DNA of 64,000 bases, taken from NCBI GenBank assembly GCA_963793025.1, contig CAWBYL010000006.1, forward strand, positions 1,054,001 through 1,118,000. The letters are read 5' to 3'. The DNA comes from CAWBYL01 sp963793025 (GTDB taxonomy: Bacteria > Actinomycetota > Acidimicrobiia > Acidimicrobiales > Acidimicrobilacustridaceae). Made by a program: the position numbers and the translations under genes. This document shows, one piece after another, positions 17,859 to 27,606 of the stretch. Within the stretch, counting starts at the first letter, position 1; each line of letters begins with the position of its first letter. The notes under the pieces were generated by a model. That model was not told the DNA's origin. It worked only from the letters and a program-made list of their open reading frames with translations, and made no database searches.

Positions 17859-18635
17859 TCAGCGGGCGCCGGCCGGCTCGGCGGTGGCCGTGGCGACCAG
17901 TGCCTCGACGATGGTCGCGGCGACGGCCTCGGGGCTCGACACGCTCAAGGCGTGGGACACGCCGGGCAGCTCGGTCGTCGCGCGGGAGCCGGCTCGCTCG
18001 GCCACGAAGCGGTGGAGCTCGACGGGGATGTTGCGGTCCTGGTCACCGAACACGAACCACGACGGGACGTCTTTCCACGCCGGACGGTCGGTGGGGAGTC
18101 CCTCCGACAGGGCGTTCTGGGTCACCGGCCGCTGGGTCGCAGCCATCAGAGCCGCCTCGCCGGACGCAACGTCGGCGGCGAACTGGCTGTGGAACACCTC
18201 GGGCTTGATGGCGAACTCGTTGCCGCCCGACGTGACCGGGTAGGCGTTGAGGGCCTGGGCCAGGGTGCTTCCGGGAAACATCGTGGACAGGTCGAACGCC
18301 GACTCGCCCTGTTCGGGGGCGAAGGCGGCCACGTAGACGAGGGCGTGCACCTGGGCGTTGCGGGACGCGGCCTCGGTGATGACGCATCCACCGTAGGAGT
18401 GCCCGACGAGCACCACGGGACCGTCGATGGACCGGATCACGTCGCGTACGTAGGCGGCGTCACCGGCCACGCTGCGCAGGGGGTTGGCGATGGCGATGAC
18501 GTCGCAGGACGGGATGCCGTGGGTGGCGGTGAGGGTCGCGGCGTGGTGGTGGAGCCGATCGATGACGGGGTTCCAGCTGGCCGACTCGGCGAACGCTCCG
18601 TGGACGAGAGCGATGGTGGGCTTGTCGATGGACAT
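17859..18635 (-). CDS. Alpha/beta hydrolase
   Basis: 258 residues. Oxyanion segment LVHGAFAESASW near the N-terminus; nucleophile elbow GHSYGG at about residue 83; acid in FVFGDQDRNIP; catalytic His in LPGVSHALSVSSP. The pattern resembles small esterase or salicylate-esterase-like hydrolases of actinobacteria. Substrate unknown. AAGGAGA precedes ATG 18635. It lies 74 bp after the esterase at 18710 and may be co-transcribed. Confidence 0.87.
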   Translation of the reverse strand: MSIDKPTIALVHGAFAESASWNPVIDRLHHHAATLTATHGIPSCDVIAIANPLRSVAGDAAYVRDVIRSIDGPVVLVGHSYGGCVITEAASRNAQVHALVYVAAFAPEQGESAFDLSTMFPGSTLAQALNAYPVTSGGNEFAIKPEVFHSQFAADVASGEAALMAATQRPVTQNALSEGLPTDRPAWKDVPSWFVFGDQDRNIPVELHRFVAERAGSRATTELPGVSHALSVSSPEAVAATIVEALVATATAEPAGAR

Positions 18636-18697
18636 GGTGGGTCTCCTTCGGGGATGAGCAGTGCTGCTCCGTGGGTTTCCTGGGTGAAGAGATGGCT

Positions 18698-18707
18698 GGG
18701 GGGGGGG
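18698..18707. repeat. Run of ten G
   Basis: A G10 homopolymer just downstream of the esterase stop (18710, minus strand) and upstream of the hydrolase at 18635. It is intergenic. Its length makes the base count unreliable in most sequencing data. Confidence 0.6.
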
Positions 18708-18709
18708 CG

Positions 18710-19660
18710 TCAGTCGGTGCCGAGCGCCTTGCGCAGGACGTGGATCGCCTGCTCGACGGCGCCGGTGCTGGCGGCGGTCTGACGCAGCGGGTTGAGCATC
18801 ATGAAGTCGTGGATGATGCCGTTGTAACGAAGGCAGGTCGTCCTCACGCCGGCCTCGGTGAGGCGTCGGGCGTAGGCCTCTCCTTCGTCGCGGAGCACGT
18901 CGTTCTCGTCGACGATGACGAGCGTGTCGGGCAGGCTCGCGAGGTCGGCTCGGGTCGCCCGCAGGGGCGAGGCGGTGACATCTCCTCGGAGCTCGACCTC
19001 GGGGAGGTAGGCGTCCCAGTACCAGGCCATGGCCTTGGCGGTCAGGAACGGCCCGTCCGCGAACTCGCGGTAGCTCTCGGTGTCCTGAGCGGCGTCGGTG
19101 ACCGGGTAGTAGAGGGACTGGTGGAGGAACGTCACGTCCCCTCGCTGGGCGGCGAGGATGGCGACCACCGTCGCCATGTTCCCGCCGACCGAATCGCCGG
19201 CGACGACGAGCCGCGAAGCGTCGAGCCCGACCGACCCTCCCTCCTTGGTGACCCACTGGGCCACGGCGTAGGCCTGCTCGACGGCCACCGGGTGGCGGGC
19301 CTCGGGCGAGCGCTCGTACTCCACGAAGACGACGGCGGCGCGGGCGCCGACGGCGAGCTCGCGGACGAGGCGGTCGTGGGTGCCGGAGTTGCCCAGGACC
19401 CAGCCACCGCCGTGCAGGTAGAGGACGACCGGGAGGGGTCCGTCGCAGTCGGGAGGCCGGACGATTCGGACGGCGACGTCACCGATGTCGGCGGGAACGG
19501 TGACCCACTCGTCGTCGACGGCCAGCTTGTCGACGGGCATGGCCTGGAGATCGTCGAGGACCTTGCGGGCACCCTCGGGGCCCAGCTCGTAGATCAGCGG
19601 TGGTGTTGCTGTCGCATCGGCGAGCGCCTGCGCGTCGGGCTCGAGGACATGGGGGCTCAT
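18710..19660 (-). CDS. Alpha/beta hydrolase fold-3 esterase (HSL family)
   Basis: 316 residues. HGGGW oxyanion motif in VVLYLHGGGWVLG (about residue 85), nucleophile GDSVGG (about 160; usual GDSAGG), acid region DENDVLRDEGEAYA and His in GIIHDFMML. All marks of hormone-sensitive-lipase-type carboxylesterases. AAGGAG lies before ATG 19660. Follows the sigma-factor gene closely in the same direction, so the two may share a transcript. Confidence 0.88.
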   Translation of the reverse strand: MSPHVLEPDAQALADATATPPLIYELGPEGARKVLDDLQAMPVDKLAVDDEWVTVPADIGDVAVRIVRPPDCDGPLPVVLYLHGGGWVLGNSGTHDRLVRELAVGARAAVVFVEYERSPEARHPVAVEQAYAVAQWVTKEGGSVGLDASRLVVAGDSVGGNMATVVAILAAQRGDVTFLHQSLYYPVTDAAQDTESYREFADGPFLTAKAMAWYWDAYLPEVELRGDVTASPLRATRADLASLPDTLVIVDENDVLRDEGEAYARRLTEAGVRTTCLRYNGIIHDFMMLNPLRQTAASTGAVEQAIHVLRKALGTD

Positions 19661-19689
19661 GGCAGAACTCCTTCGTTGGTCGGTTGCGA

Positions 19690-20686
19690 TCAGAGACCGG
19701 AAGAGCCCACCGGCTGTGACAGCGGACGAGGGTCCGTCGAGGGCCGGGCCCCACCGGCGCGGGTCAGGCCCGTGAGCTTCGCCGGGTTGACCAGCCACAG
19801 GATCTGGTCGATGGCGCCGGCCGAGCCCTCGACCGTCACCATGGCGACGGTCTCGCCGTCGCGTGTCGAGCGCGGCTGCACAGCGACCGTTGGCCTCGAC
19901 CCACTCGACCGAGGCGCCAGCCCAGAAGCGCTTCGAGACCTTGGCCACGAAGACGGCGACCCGCTCGCGGCCAGCGACGGGTACCCGGGCCGCCCGCGCC
20001 ACCCCACCGCCGTCGGACAGGCTCACCACGTCGGCCGCCAGCAGGCTCTCGAGCGTGGCGACGGCACCTCGTTGGCTGGCCTCCACGAAGGCGTGCATCA
20101 GGCGTTGCTGGCTCTCCGCGTCCGCCGGCCGCCGGCGGTCGGACCGGACGCGCTTGCCTGCCCGGCTCACGAGTTGGCGGGCGTTGGCTTCGTTCACCTG
20201 GAGGATCTCGGCGATGCGGTGGTACGGGTAGTCGAACGCCTCGCGGAGCACGAAGGCCGCCCGTTCCGTGGGCGAGAGCTTCTCGAGCAGCACCAGGATC
20301 CCGAGCTGCAGGGCCTCGGCCCGCTCGGCCCCGAGCGACGGGTCGTTGCTCGTGTCGACGGGCTCGGGGAGCCATCGCCCGACATAGGACTCCCGGCGTA
20401 CCCGTGCGGTCTGGGCTGCAGTGATCGCCAGCCGGGTGGTGGTCGTGACCAGGAACGCAGTGGAGTTGCGGACCACGGCGCGGTCACACAGCTGCCACCG
20501 CAGCCAGGCCTCCTGCACGAGGTCCTCGGCCTCGGACCAGCTCCCGAGGACTCGGTAGGCGATCCCCAGCAGCCTCGGTCGCAGGGCGTCGAAGGTGGCG
20601 ACCGGATCGTCGGGGTCGTCGCGCTCGGAGCGCACCGAACCGGCGGGGAGTGGTCGGGTGGGGAGCTCTTGCAGGGAGTTCGGCAT
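19690..20686 (-). CDS. ECF sigma factor, SigJ-like with SnoaL tail (one frameshift)
   Basis: About 331 residues. Region 2 is seen in LLGIAYRVLGSWSEAEDLVQ with EAWLRW; region 4 in YPYHRIAEILQVNEANARQL followed by VSRAGKRVR; then a SnoaL-like C-terminal domain as in SigJ/SigI-type ECF factors, which autoregulate through that domain instead of an anti-sigma partner. The frame shifts at about 19870: before it VSKRFWAGASVEWVEANG, after it GETVAMVTVEGSAGAIDQIL. Without the shift the frame runs into the esterase gene, an artefactual fusion. M. tuberculosis SigJ is tied to peroxide survival; whether that applies here is inference. Confidence 0.8.
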
Positions 20687-21035
20687 CGTGGACCTCGTGG
20701 TCGTGCGCTGGGGGGATCGGGTGCGCCGACGGGCGCTTCACCCCGGTCGATGGCAACTTCGGCGATCCCTTGGATGGCGGGTCGCCGTCATCTCGACGGT
20801 GGTGCCCGGGGCTCTCCTCCACCGTGCGCTCCGCCACCCCCCGATCGCCTCCGTGGAATCCCCTAGTCCGGACACGGGGAGATCCCTGGTGACCACCCTC
20901 CGGAGGAGAAGATGCGCCCACAGAGGTCGTCGCCGTGTTCCGTCGGCGACTGTCCACGGGCTCCCGTCCGAGGCATGTGACGACGTCGGTCGCCCGGTCT
21001 ACGGTCATGGTTTCCCCGGACCCTGGCGGTGGCAC
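20687..21035. other. Intergenic region between divergent sigma-factor and LAL genes
   Basis: 349 bp without a convincing gene. It should hold divergent promoters for the sigma factor (minus) and the LuxR-type regulator (plus). Possible -10 boxes are TAGTCC at about 20873 and TACGGT at about 20999. An in-frame extension of the LAL frame exists but shows no conserved sequence. I see no clear operator. Confidence 0.5.
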
Positions 21036-23831
21036 GTGGCCCCACTCTCCGACGCGCCGGCTCTCGTGGGGAGGTCCCGCGAGAAGGGGGCCCTCATGGC
21101 CGTGCTGGATTCGGCGAGGAACCACCGCAGCGAGTCACTCGTCCTGGTCGGAGCCCCTGGCGTCGGGAAGTCCGCGTTGTTGGCCTACGCCGCCGAGCAG
21201 GCGTCGGACTTCCGGGTGCTGCGGGCGGCGGGCGCGGAGTTCGAGATGGAGCTGGCCCTTGCCGGTCTGCAGCAGCTCTGCGCCCCACTGCTCGAGCATC
21301 GGGGCGCCCTGCCGGCGCCCCAGCGCCGATCGCTGGACACCGCCTTCGGACGCGAGCACGGCACGACGGACGGCTTCGTGCTCGGGCTGGCGGTGCTCAG
21401 CCTCCTCGCCGAGGCCTCGGTGTCCGGTCCGCTCGTGTGCATCGTCGACGACGCCCAGTGGCTCGACCAGCAATCGGGGCAGACGCTGCGGTTCGTCGCG
21501 CGCCGGCTCCTGGCCGAGCCGGTGGCGCTGATCTTCGCCTCCCGTGACGTGAGCGACGGACAGCCCTTGAGCGGGCTGCCGTCGCTGGCGGTCAGCGGGC
21601 TGGATCGGGGCGACTCGGCCACCCTTCTCGACTCAGCGATCATGGGCCGTCTCGACGAGCGGGTGCGCGACCGGATCATCGCCGAGGCGGGTGGGAACCC
21701 GCTCGCCCTGCTCGAGCTGCCGCGTTCGGGATCGGTGACCACGCTCGCCGGGGGCTACGAGGTCCCCGTCGCCACGCCGCTGGTCGATCGGATGGAGAGC
21801 TCCTTTCGAGCGAGGATGGCGGAGCTGCCCGACGACACCAAGCAGTTCCTGACGACGGCGGCAGCCGATCCGCTCGGCGACGTCGCCGTGCTGTGGCGAG
21901 CCCTCGCCCGCCAGGACCTCGACGCTGAATCGGCGGCGCCGGCCGAGGAGGCCGACCTGGTCGCCCTGGACAGCCACGTTCGCTTCCGCCATCCGCTCGT
22001 ACGCTCCGTCGCCTACCGAGCAGCGAGCCCGGCGGGCCGGAGGGCTGCGCACCACGCCCTCTCCGAATCGATCGACGAGGCGGATGGCGATCGTCGGGCC
22101 TGGCACCGCGCCCAGGCAGAATCGGGACCGAACGAGGGTGTGGCGATCGAGCTGGTGGGCTCGGCCGGGCGCGCCCGCGCCCGAGGCGGATTCGCAGCGG
22201 CCGCGGCGTTCCTCGAGCGGGCCTCGGCGCTCAGTGCCGATCCACGAGCCCGGGGCGAGCGAGCTCTGGCCGCCGCGCAGGCCAAGTTCGAGGCCGGCGC
22301 CCACGAGTCGGCGATCGGGCTGCTCGCGACCGCGGAGGCGTCCCCCATCGACGCCATGGCGCGAGCGCGCGTCCTCCTCTTGCGAGCACAGATCGAGTTC
22401 GCCCTGCGGCGGGGGAGCGACGCCCCGTCGATGCTCCTGGACGCGGCCACCCGCCTCGGGGCCTACGACCGCTCCCTGGCGAGAGATGCCCACCTGGAGG
22501 CCATCGGGGCGGCCATGTTCGTGGGGCGACTGGCGGACGCGGATGCGGTCCGCGTCGCGGCCGAGGCGGCCCGGGCGGCGATCCGACCGACCGGGCCGGA
22601 GTGTCCGGCGGATCTGCTGCTCGAGGCGCTGACCGTGCGATGGACACTCGGTTACGAGGCCGGGGTCGTACCGATCAGAGAGGCCATCACCGCCTTCCGC
22701 CGACAGGCCGCCGAAGGGAACCGCGACCTGCTGCCCTGGTTGTGGCTGGCCTGCCCCGTGCTCCCCGGGCCGTTCGGCCCCGAGCTGTGGGACGACGCGG
22801 CCTGGCACGAGATGGCCACCGTCTCGGTGGAGCTGGCGCGCCAGTCGGGGGCGCTCGCCGTCCTCCCTACCGCGCTCATGTACCGGGCCGGGGTGAGCAT
22901 CTTCATGGGCCGGCTCGAGGAGGCCGGCGCCCTCCTCGAGGAGAGTGAGGCGATCTCTCAGGCCACCGGGCTCGCTCCCGGGCAGTACGCGACGTTGTTG
23001 CTCATGGCCTGGCGAGGTCAGGAGCAGGAGGCTCTCGAGGTCATCGAGTCCCAGGTCCGAGACGCCCGGGAGCGAGGCGAAGGGCGGGTGCTGGGCCTCG
23101 CGTCGCAGGCCTCCGCCGTCCTGTTCAACGGCCTCGGTCGCTACGAGAGCGCGTTGACAGCGGCGAAGGAGGCGGTCGAGTACGACGACATGGGGTTCTA
23201 CGGTTGGTCCCTGGCCGAGCTCGTCGAGGCCGCGGTTCGATCGGGCGCCACCGCCGACGCGAAGGCGGCCATGGCGGAGCTCGATCCGATGACCCTGGCT
23301 GCCGAGACGGACTGGGCCTTGGGGGTGAGGGCCCGATCGCTCGCGCTGATGAGCGCCGGTCCGGAGGCCGAGTCGCTCCACCAGGAGGCCATCGACCGGC
23401 TGGGGCGCACGACCGTCCTCGCCCACCTCGCCCGGGCCGAGCTCGTCTACGGAGAATGGCTTCGCCGGGAAGGGCGGCGCGCCGATGCCCGCGGGCATCT
23501 GCGCGTGGCTCACGAGACCTTCTCGACCATGGGTGCGGAGGCGTTCGCCGAACGTGCCCGTCGGGAGCTCATGGCCACGGGTGAGTCCGTGCGGAAGCGG
23601 GCCGCGGGCACCGCAGAGGGCCTGACCGCGCAGGAGGAGCAGATCGCGCTGCTCGCGGCCGACGGGCGCACGAATCCGGAGATCGCGGCCCGGCTCTTCA
23701 TCAGCCCGCGCACCGTCGAGTACCACATGAGCAAGGTGCTCCGGAAGCTGAACATCAGCTCTCGGCGCGAGCTGCGCGACGGCCTCGGCGTTCGATCAGC
23801 TGAAGGGGACTCCTTCGGTGGCCCGGTCTGA
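21036..23831 (+). CDS. LuxR family ATPase regulator (LAL type)
   Basis: About 931 residues: N-terminal STAND/AAA ATPase with Walker A VGAPGVGKSAL (about residue 38) and Walker B CIVDDAQWLD; a long TPR-like helical middle; and a C-terminal LuxR helix-turn-helix (NPEIAARLFISPRTVEYHMS). Proteins like this (MalT, LAL regulators) bind an inducer and ATP, multimerise and activate transcription. GTG 21036 is chosen because homology-like sequence (LVGRSREKGAL) begins right after; no strong ribosome site is seen. It is paralogous to the regulator at 29746-32514. Its end overlaps the convergent LtrA gene by 36 bp. Confidence 0.85.
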   Translation: MAPLSDAPALVGRSREKGALMAVLDSARNHRSESLVLVGAPGVGKSALLAYAAEQASDFRVLRAAGAEFEMELALAGLQQLCAPLLEHRGALPAPQRRSLDTAFGREHGTTDGFVLGLAVLSLLAEASVSGPLVCIVDDAQWLDQQSGQTLRFVARRLLAEPVALIFASRDVSDGQPLSGLPSLAVSGLDRGDSATLLDSAIMGRLDERVRDRIIAEAGGNPLALLELPRSGSVTTLAGGYEVPVATPLVDRMESSFRARMAELPDDTKQFLTTAAADPLGDVAVLWRALARQDLDAESAAPAEEADLVALDSHVRFRHPLVRSVAYRAASPAGRRAAHHALSESIDEADGDRRAWHRAQAESGPNEGVAIELVGSAGRARARGGFAAAAAFLERASALSADPRARGERALAAAQAKFEAGAHESAIGLLATAEASPIDAMARARVLLLRAQIEFALRRGSDAPSMLLDAATRLGAYDRSLARDAHLEAIGAAMFVGRLADADAVRVAAEAARAAIRPTGPECPADLLLEALTVRWTLGYEAGVVPIREAITAFRRQAAEGNRDLLPWLWLACPVLPGPFGPELWDDAAWHEMATVSVELARQSGALAVLPTALMYRAGVSIFMGRLEEAGALLEESEAISQATGLAPGQYATLLLMAWRGQEQEALEVIESQVRDARERGEGRVLGLASQASAVLFNGLGRYESALTAAKEAVEYDDMGFYGWSLAELVEAAVRSGATADAKAAMAELDPMTLAAETDWALGVRARSLALMSAGPEAESLHQEAIDRLGRTTVLAHLARAELVYGEWLRREGRRADARGHLRVAHETFSTMGAEAFAERARRELMATGESVRKRAAGTAEGLTAQEEQIALLAADGRTNPEIAARLFISPRTVEYHMSKVLRKLNISSRRELRDGLGVRSAEGDSFGGPV

Positions 23832-25178
23832 TCGCCGGTCTCCCGATCCCTTGCCCGCCCCGGACTCCCGGGCCACCTCGAGTCGCGTGGTCCTGATCGA
23901 CTCCTCGATGATCAGGAGCGCGCCGACGACGGCGATGCCGGAGAGGACGACGGCGTTCCCGGCGACCTCGGCGCCGAGCGGGAGCAGGAGGATGACGCCG
24001 GACGCGGCGGCCGTCGCCGCCGGCCGAAGAGCCAGGTGCCCGATGACGGGCCGGTTCACCAGGGCCAGGAGGCAGAGGAACGTGGCGATCGGGATGGCCA
24101 CCGTGTAGCCAGCGATCGTCGGGGACGCGGCGATCTCTCCTCCGATCTCCTCGACGACGACGTCGAGGCCGGCGCTGAGAGCAGCCAGCGAGGCAAAGAC
24201 GCCGTACTGGGCGAAGCCCCAGGCGAACGCCCGGTTCCGGTTGTGAGCGAGTCCCGGGCCCGGGTCGACGATGAAGTACAGCCACCACAGCTCCATGACC
24301 ACGACGAAGCCGGCGCCGGCGGCCACCACGAGGTCGGCGTTCATCGCCGTTCCGTCCAGGACGTCGGGTACCCGCGACGAGGCCGACAGAAGAGCTTCGC
24401 CGAGCAGGATGATGGCGAACAGCCCGTACCGCTCGGCTATGTGGTGTGGGTGCCAGCTGGTGTGGTCGTGGCGTTCCGCCCAGCACGGGACGGCCATCTC
24501 GACGATGGCCAGGGCGATGAAGATCGGGAGCAGCGACGCCGCGGGCAGGACACCGTGCTCGGCGAGCACCAGGCGCAACACCCACAGGACCTCGAGGACG
24601 AGGATCCCCCGGGCATAGCGGTATGCCGTCCGGCGGCCCGGTCGGCATTCGATCCCGGCCCTGATCCACAGCGAGACGAGCGCGATCCGCATGATGAGGT
24701 AGCCGTAGGTGATGGCGCCGTAGTCGCCGTGGTTGAACGCGGCCGGTACGCCGGCGGCCAGCAGGAGCGCTCCCGCCATCTGGACCATGGCCAGGACTCG
24801 ATAGAGGGCGTCGTCGTTGTCGTAGGACGATGCGAACCAGGTGAAGTTCATCCACGCCCACCAGATGGCGAAGAACACCTGGAGGAACGGGACGAGCCGG
24901 CTGGCGCCCTGCCCTGCCGCGATGCTGTGGGCCAGTTCCGAGCCGATCCGGGCGATGGCGATGACGAACGTGAGATCGAACAGCAGCTCGAGCGGGCTGG
25001 CCGACCGGTGGACCTCGGTGATCGAGCGAGAGGCCATCGGCACGCGGAGCCGCACCCAGTTGCGCGGGTTCGCACTTGGTGGACCAGCATCGTCGAAGCG
25101 CCGGATGTCTGGGTCCGCGACCTCGGACCCCCCGGGGATGCGCCGGTCCGGAGCGGTCTCCGGCGCGGTCACGGCCAT
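23796..25178 (-). CDS. Low temperature requirement A (LtrA) family membrane protein
   Basis: 460 residues with about ten hydrophobic segments. The family hallmarks are visible: ELLFDLTFVIAIARIGSELA, an IWWAWMNFTWFAS segment, HHIAERYGLFAIILLGEALL, and ELWWLYFIVDPGP. LtrA was named for cold growth in Listeria, but its biochemical role is unknown. It overlaps the upstream 205-residue gene by 10 bp and is likely translated from the same message. The start ATG 25178 falls inside that gene's end. Confidence 0.85.
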   Translation of the reverse strand: MAVTAPETAPDRRIPGGSEVADPDIRRFDDAGPPSANPRNWVRLRVPMASRSITEVHRSASPLELLFDLTFVIAIARIGSELAHSIAAGQGASRLVPFLQVFFAIWWAWMNFTWFASSYDNDDALYRVLAMVQMAGALLLAAGVPAAFNHGDYGAITYGYLIMRIALVSLWIRAGIECRPGRRTAYRYARGILVLEVLWVLRLVLAEHGVLPAASLLPIFIALAIVEMAVPCWAERHDHTSWHPHHIAERYGLFAIILLGEALLSASSRVPDVLDGTAMNADLVVAAGAGFVVVMELWWLYFIVDPGPGLAHNRNRAFAWGFAQYGVFASLAALSAGLDVVVEEIGGEIAASPTIAGYTVAIPIATFLCLLALVNRPVIGHLALRPAATAAASGVILLLPLGAEVAGNAVVLSGIAVVGALLIIEESIRTTRLEVARESGAGKGSGDRRSDRATEGVPFS

Positions 25179-25786
25179 CGGGGCCCGGGCGCGACCTCGG
25201 CCCGGGCCATCGACGTCGTCAGAAGGCGGACGTCGAGGAGGGTCGCCTTGTAGGGGGCGAGGTCGCCCGATGTCCACCGGACGCTGTGGTGGGCGTGCAA
25301 CTCCGTGGCCAGCGCCCAGGGGGCCAGGCCGCGGTACATGGCGTCCTCGACCAGCCAGGCCGTGAACTCGCCGTTCCGGCTGAAGTCGCACCCCGTCCGT
25401 CCGTGGCTCACGATGTCGTGGACCGCCCGGAACCGGTCATGGCCGCCGCCGAGGGCATTGTCCAGGAGGGGGTGGCGGCGGTCGTGGTCGTGGTTCGTGG
25501 ACTCGAGCTCCAGGAGCCGTTGGCCCCGGACCGACTGCGAGAGCTCGCTCGCATCGGCGTACGGACCCGGGCACCGGGTGAACACCACCCGGACCGGGTC
25601 GTGGCGGTCTGGGTCGGTCAGCAGGCGGTACCAGCGGTCGGCCTGCTCGGTCAGCTGGGCGTAGGCCTGGTGAACGATCGGTCGCCACGGTTGCGAGGGC
25701 GCGGCGGTGAACGCTTCGGCCACCTGGCGCGCGCACGCCGCGTCGACCCGGAGGCATGGGGTCTGATCGGAACGGTGAGATCTCAT
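25169..25786 (-). CDS. Conserved hypothetical protein, 205 residues
   Basis: No domain recognised with certainty. The protein is soluble, rich in His, Asp and Arg, with runs DNALGGGHDRFRAVHDIVSH and ALATELHAHHSVRWTSGDLA that look strongly conserved and enzyme-like. The His/Asp-dense centre (RHPLLDNALGGGHDRF) could bind metal; that is a guess. Its N-terminus (DAACARQVAEAFTAA) resembles that of the 67-residue ORF at 28126-28329. Overlaps LtrA downstream; divergent from the ferritin-like gene at 26000. Confidence 0.6.
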   Translation of the reverse strand: MRSHRSDQTPCLRVDAACARQVAEAFTAAPSQPWRPIVHQAYAQLTEQADRWYRLLTDPDRHDPVRVVFTRCPGPYADASELSQSVRGQRLLELESTNHDHDRRHPLLDNALGGGHDRFRAVHDIVSHGRTGCDFSRNGEFTAWLVEDAMYRGLAPWALATELHAHHSVRWTSGDLAPYKATLLDVRLLTTSMARAEVAPGPRWP

Positions 25787-25999
25787 GGCGGTCGCCTCGT
25801 CTGCGGGCTCTGGTGGTGCCGGATGGATGGTTGAGACCCGTCCATCCGTGTCGCGAGACCGGACGATGACGTCCGTTGTGACACGACCCGGTTCGCAGGC
25901 CGCGGCCCGGCATCGCCTGGATCAGTCACAAAACGCAGGGCCATCCGGTCGCTCGGTCGGGTGCTGTCGCGCTCAGCCCGACGCGGAGACGAGGACGTC

Positions 26000-27100
26000 A
26001 TGCAGATCCATTCGATCGACCGGAGCCCGGAGGCCCCGGCCGTCGCGCGACCCGCCGAGCGCCGTGAGGCGACGGTGGGGATCTCCACGATCGTCGGCCT
26101 CCGCCGTCATCTGCAATGGGCGGTCGAACTGGAGCACTCGACGCTCCCGTCCTACCTCTACGCCCTGTACTCACTGGACCGACGCACCAATCCCGAGACC
26201 GTCGAGCTGCTGACCAGCGTGGTCTTGGAGGAGATGCTGCACCTGGGGCTGATCGCGAACCTGCTGACCGCGGTCGGCGGACGCCCGGAGCTCGACCGGC
26301 CCCGCATGCTCCCGAGCTACCCGCGCCGTCTGCCCCACAGCAGTCCCGCCATCGAGCTGTCGCTCCTTCCCTTCGGGCGCGAGGCGCTCGAGATGCTCCT
26401 GCGGGTGGAGCGTCCGTGTGGCCCCGACGCTCCGGCCGAGGCCGACGACTACGAGACGATCGCTCAGTTCTACGCGGCGCTCGAGGTGGGCCTGGTCGCG
26501 TTGTGCCGAGAGTCAGGGGAGAGCGCCGCCTTCAGCGGGGACCGTCGCCGGCAGGTCGCTGCCGCGTTCCACGACGGGATGGACGACCTGTTCGAGATCA
26601 CCGGGCTCGACGACGCTCTGCGCGCGCTCGACCTGGTCGTGGCCCAGGGGGAGGGAACCCAGCACACGCAGGTCTGGGACGGTGATCGTGACATGTTCCG
26701 CCCCGACCGGCCGGCCGTGGGCCACTTCTACCGGCTCCGGCAGCTCGAGATCGGTCGGCGCTATCAACAGGGGGACACGCCGTCGTCCGATCCGAGCGGC
26801 GACGCGATCCGGGTCGACTGGGACGAGGTGCGACCGTTGCGTCGGAACCCGCGTCGCACGGACCTCGGTCCCGGCACTCTCGTGCGGCAGGCGTTGGATC
26901 GGGCCAACAGCTCCTACTGCACGTTGTTGAACCGTCTGGAGCAGACGTTCGACGGAGCTCCCGCGATGTTGGATCAGGCCATCGCCACGATGTTCGAGTT
27001 GAAGGCCCGGTCCCACGACCTCTCGGAGCTGTCCGAGCAGAACGAACTCGGCGGGCTCGGACCGAGCTTCGAGTTCGTGCCCCCCGAGGACAGGATCTGA
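26000..27100 (+). CDS. Ferritin-like domain protein (iminophenyl-pyruvate dimer synthase / VioB-type)
   Basis: 366 residues. The N-terminal half matches the ferritin-like PF12902 pattern: LRRHLQWAVELEHSTLPSYL, then VVLEEMLHLGLIANLLTAVG, giving Glu, Glu and His candidates for metal binding; a second helical pair follows (YETIAQFYAALEVGLVALC and VGHFYRLRQLEIGRRYQ). This domain occurs in RebD/StaD/VioB, which couple two aromatic amino-acid imines, but also in stand-alone proteins of unknown role. No other indole-biosynthesis gene is nearby, so natural-product synthesis is not supported. GAGGACGTC precedes ATG 26000. Confidence 0.72.
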   Translation: MQIHSIDRSPEAPAVARPAERREATVGISTIVGLRRHLQWAVELEHSTLPSYLYALYSLDRRTNPETVELLTSVVLEEMLHLGLIANLLTAVGGRPELDRPRMLPSYPRRLPHSSPAIELSLLPFGREALEMLLRVERPCGPDAPAEADDYETIAQFYAALEVGLVALCRESGESAAFSGDRRRQVAAAFHDGMDDLFEITGLDDALRALDLVVAQGEGTQHTQVWDGDRDMFRPDRPAVGHFYRLRQLEIGRRYQQGDTPSSDPSGDAIRVDWDEVRPLRRNPRRTDLGPGTLVRQALDRANSSYCTLLNRLEQTFDGAPAMLDQAIATMFELKARSHDLSELSEQNELGGLGPSFEFVPPEDRI

Positions 27101-27147
27101 TCCCAACCGTGGGGCGCATCGCGGTCCGAACCACGCGGCGACGCGGA

Positions 27148-27459
27148 TCAGGTGGGGGTGGCACCAGACGGCGGGTGATCGTCGGTCCTGTCGCCGAGGG
27201 AGCGATCGGCCATCGAGCGGATCACCGCGGCGGCGTCCTCGGCGTTCTCGTACTCGGCCAGGATGGTCTCGCCGTCGTAGGTGGTGCGCCCGTAGATGAC
27301 CCACGTCATCGACTCGGTGAGCACGGCTTCGCCATCGACTTCGAAACCCCGGTCGAGGAGTCCGCACAACATCTCCACGTCGATCTGCAGCCGCTCGTTC
27401 CGTCCGGCCGGTCGGGGTCCCTGCTCTGCGAACGTTCCTTGCCCTGCCTTCGGTTCCAT
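27148..27459 (-). CDS. Small hypothetical protein, 103 residues
   Basis: No family recognised. The middle RLQIDVEMLCGLLDRGFEVD and MTWVIYGRTTYDGETILAEY looks like a small alpha/beta fold; the last 20 residues are disordered and charged. ATG 27459 is preceded by GGGAGGACG, a good ribosome site, which supports a real gene. It converges with the ferritin-like gene. Confidence 0.5.
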   Translation of the reverse strand: MEPKAGQGTFAEQGPRPAGRNERLQIDVEMLCGLLDRGFEVDGEAVLTESMTWVIYGRTTYDGETILAEYENAEDAAAVIRSMADRSLGDRTDDHPPSGATPT

Positions 27460-27606
27460 TGGACGTCCTCCCATGCTCCCGGGACTCCTCGGGCCTTCGT
27501 CGAGGGTCGCTCTCGGTCGTGTCGAGCCCGTCGGCGGGGGGCCGGCGGCTCTGCTCGAAGGACCGGACAACCCGGGTGGACGTGACAGTCCTCGACGGAG
27601 CCCCGG

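Noticed and set aside
18698..18707. Phase-variable G10 tract
   Set aside because: Intergenic, not in a promoter spacer or reading frame start; no clear switchable gene.
18710..20686. 658-codon frame that looks like a sigma factor fused to an esterase
   Set aside because: The sigma C-terminal domain continues in another frame after 19870, and the esterase has its own ATG and ribosome site.
26000..27100. Bisindole (violacein/rebeccamycin) biosynthesis cluster
   Set aside because: Only the ferritin-like domain is shared; no tryptophan oxidase or other pathway enzyme in the window.
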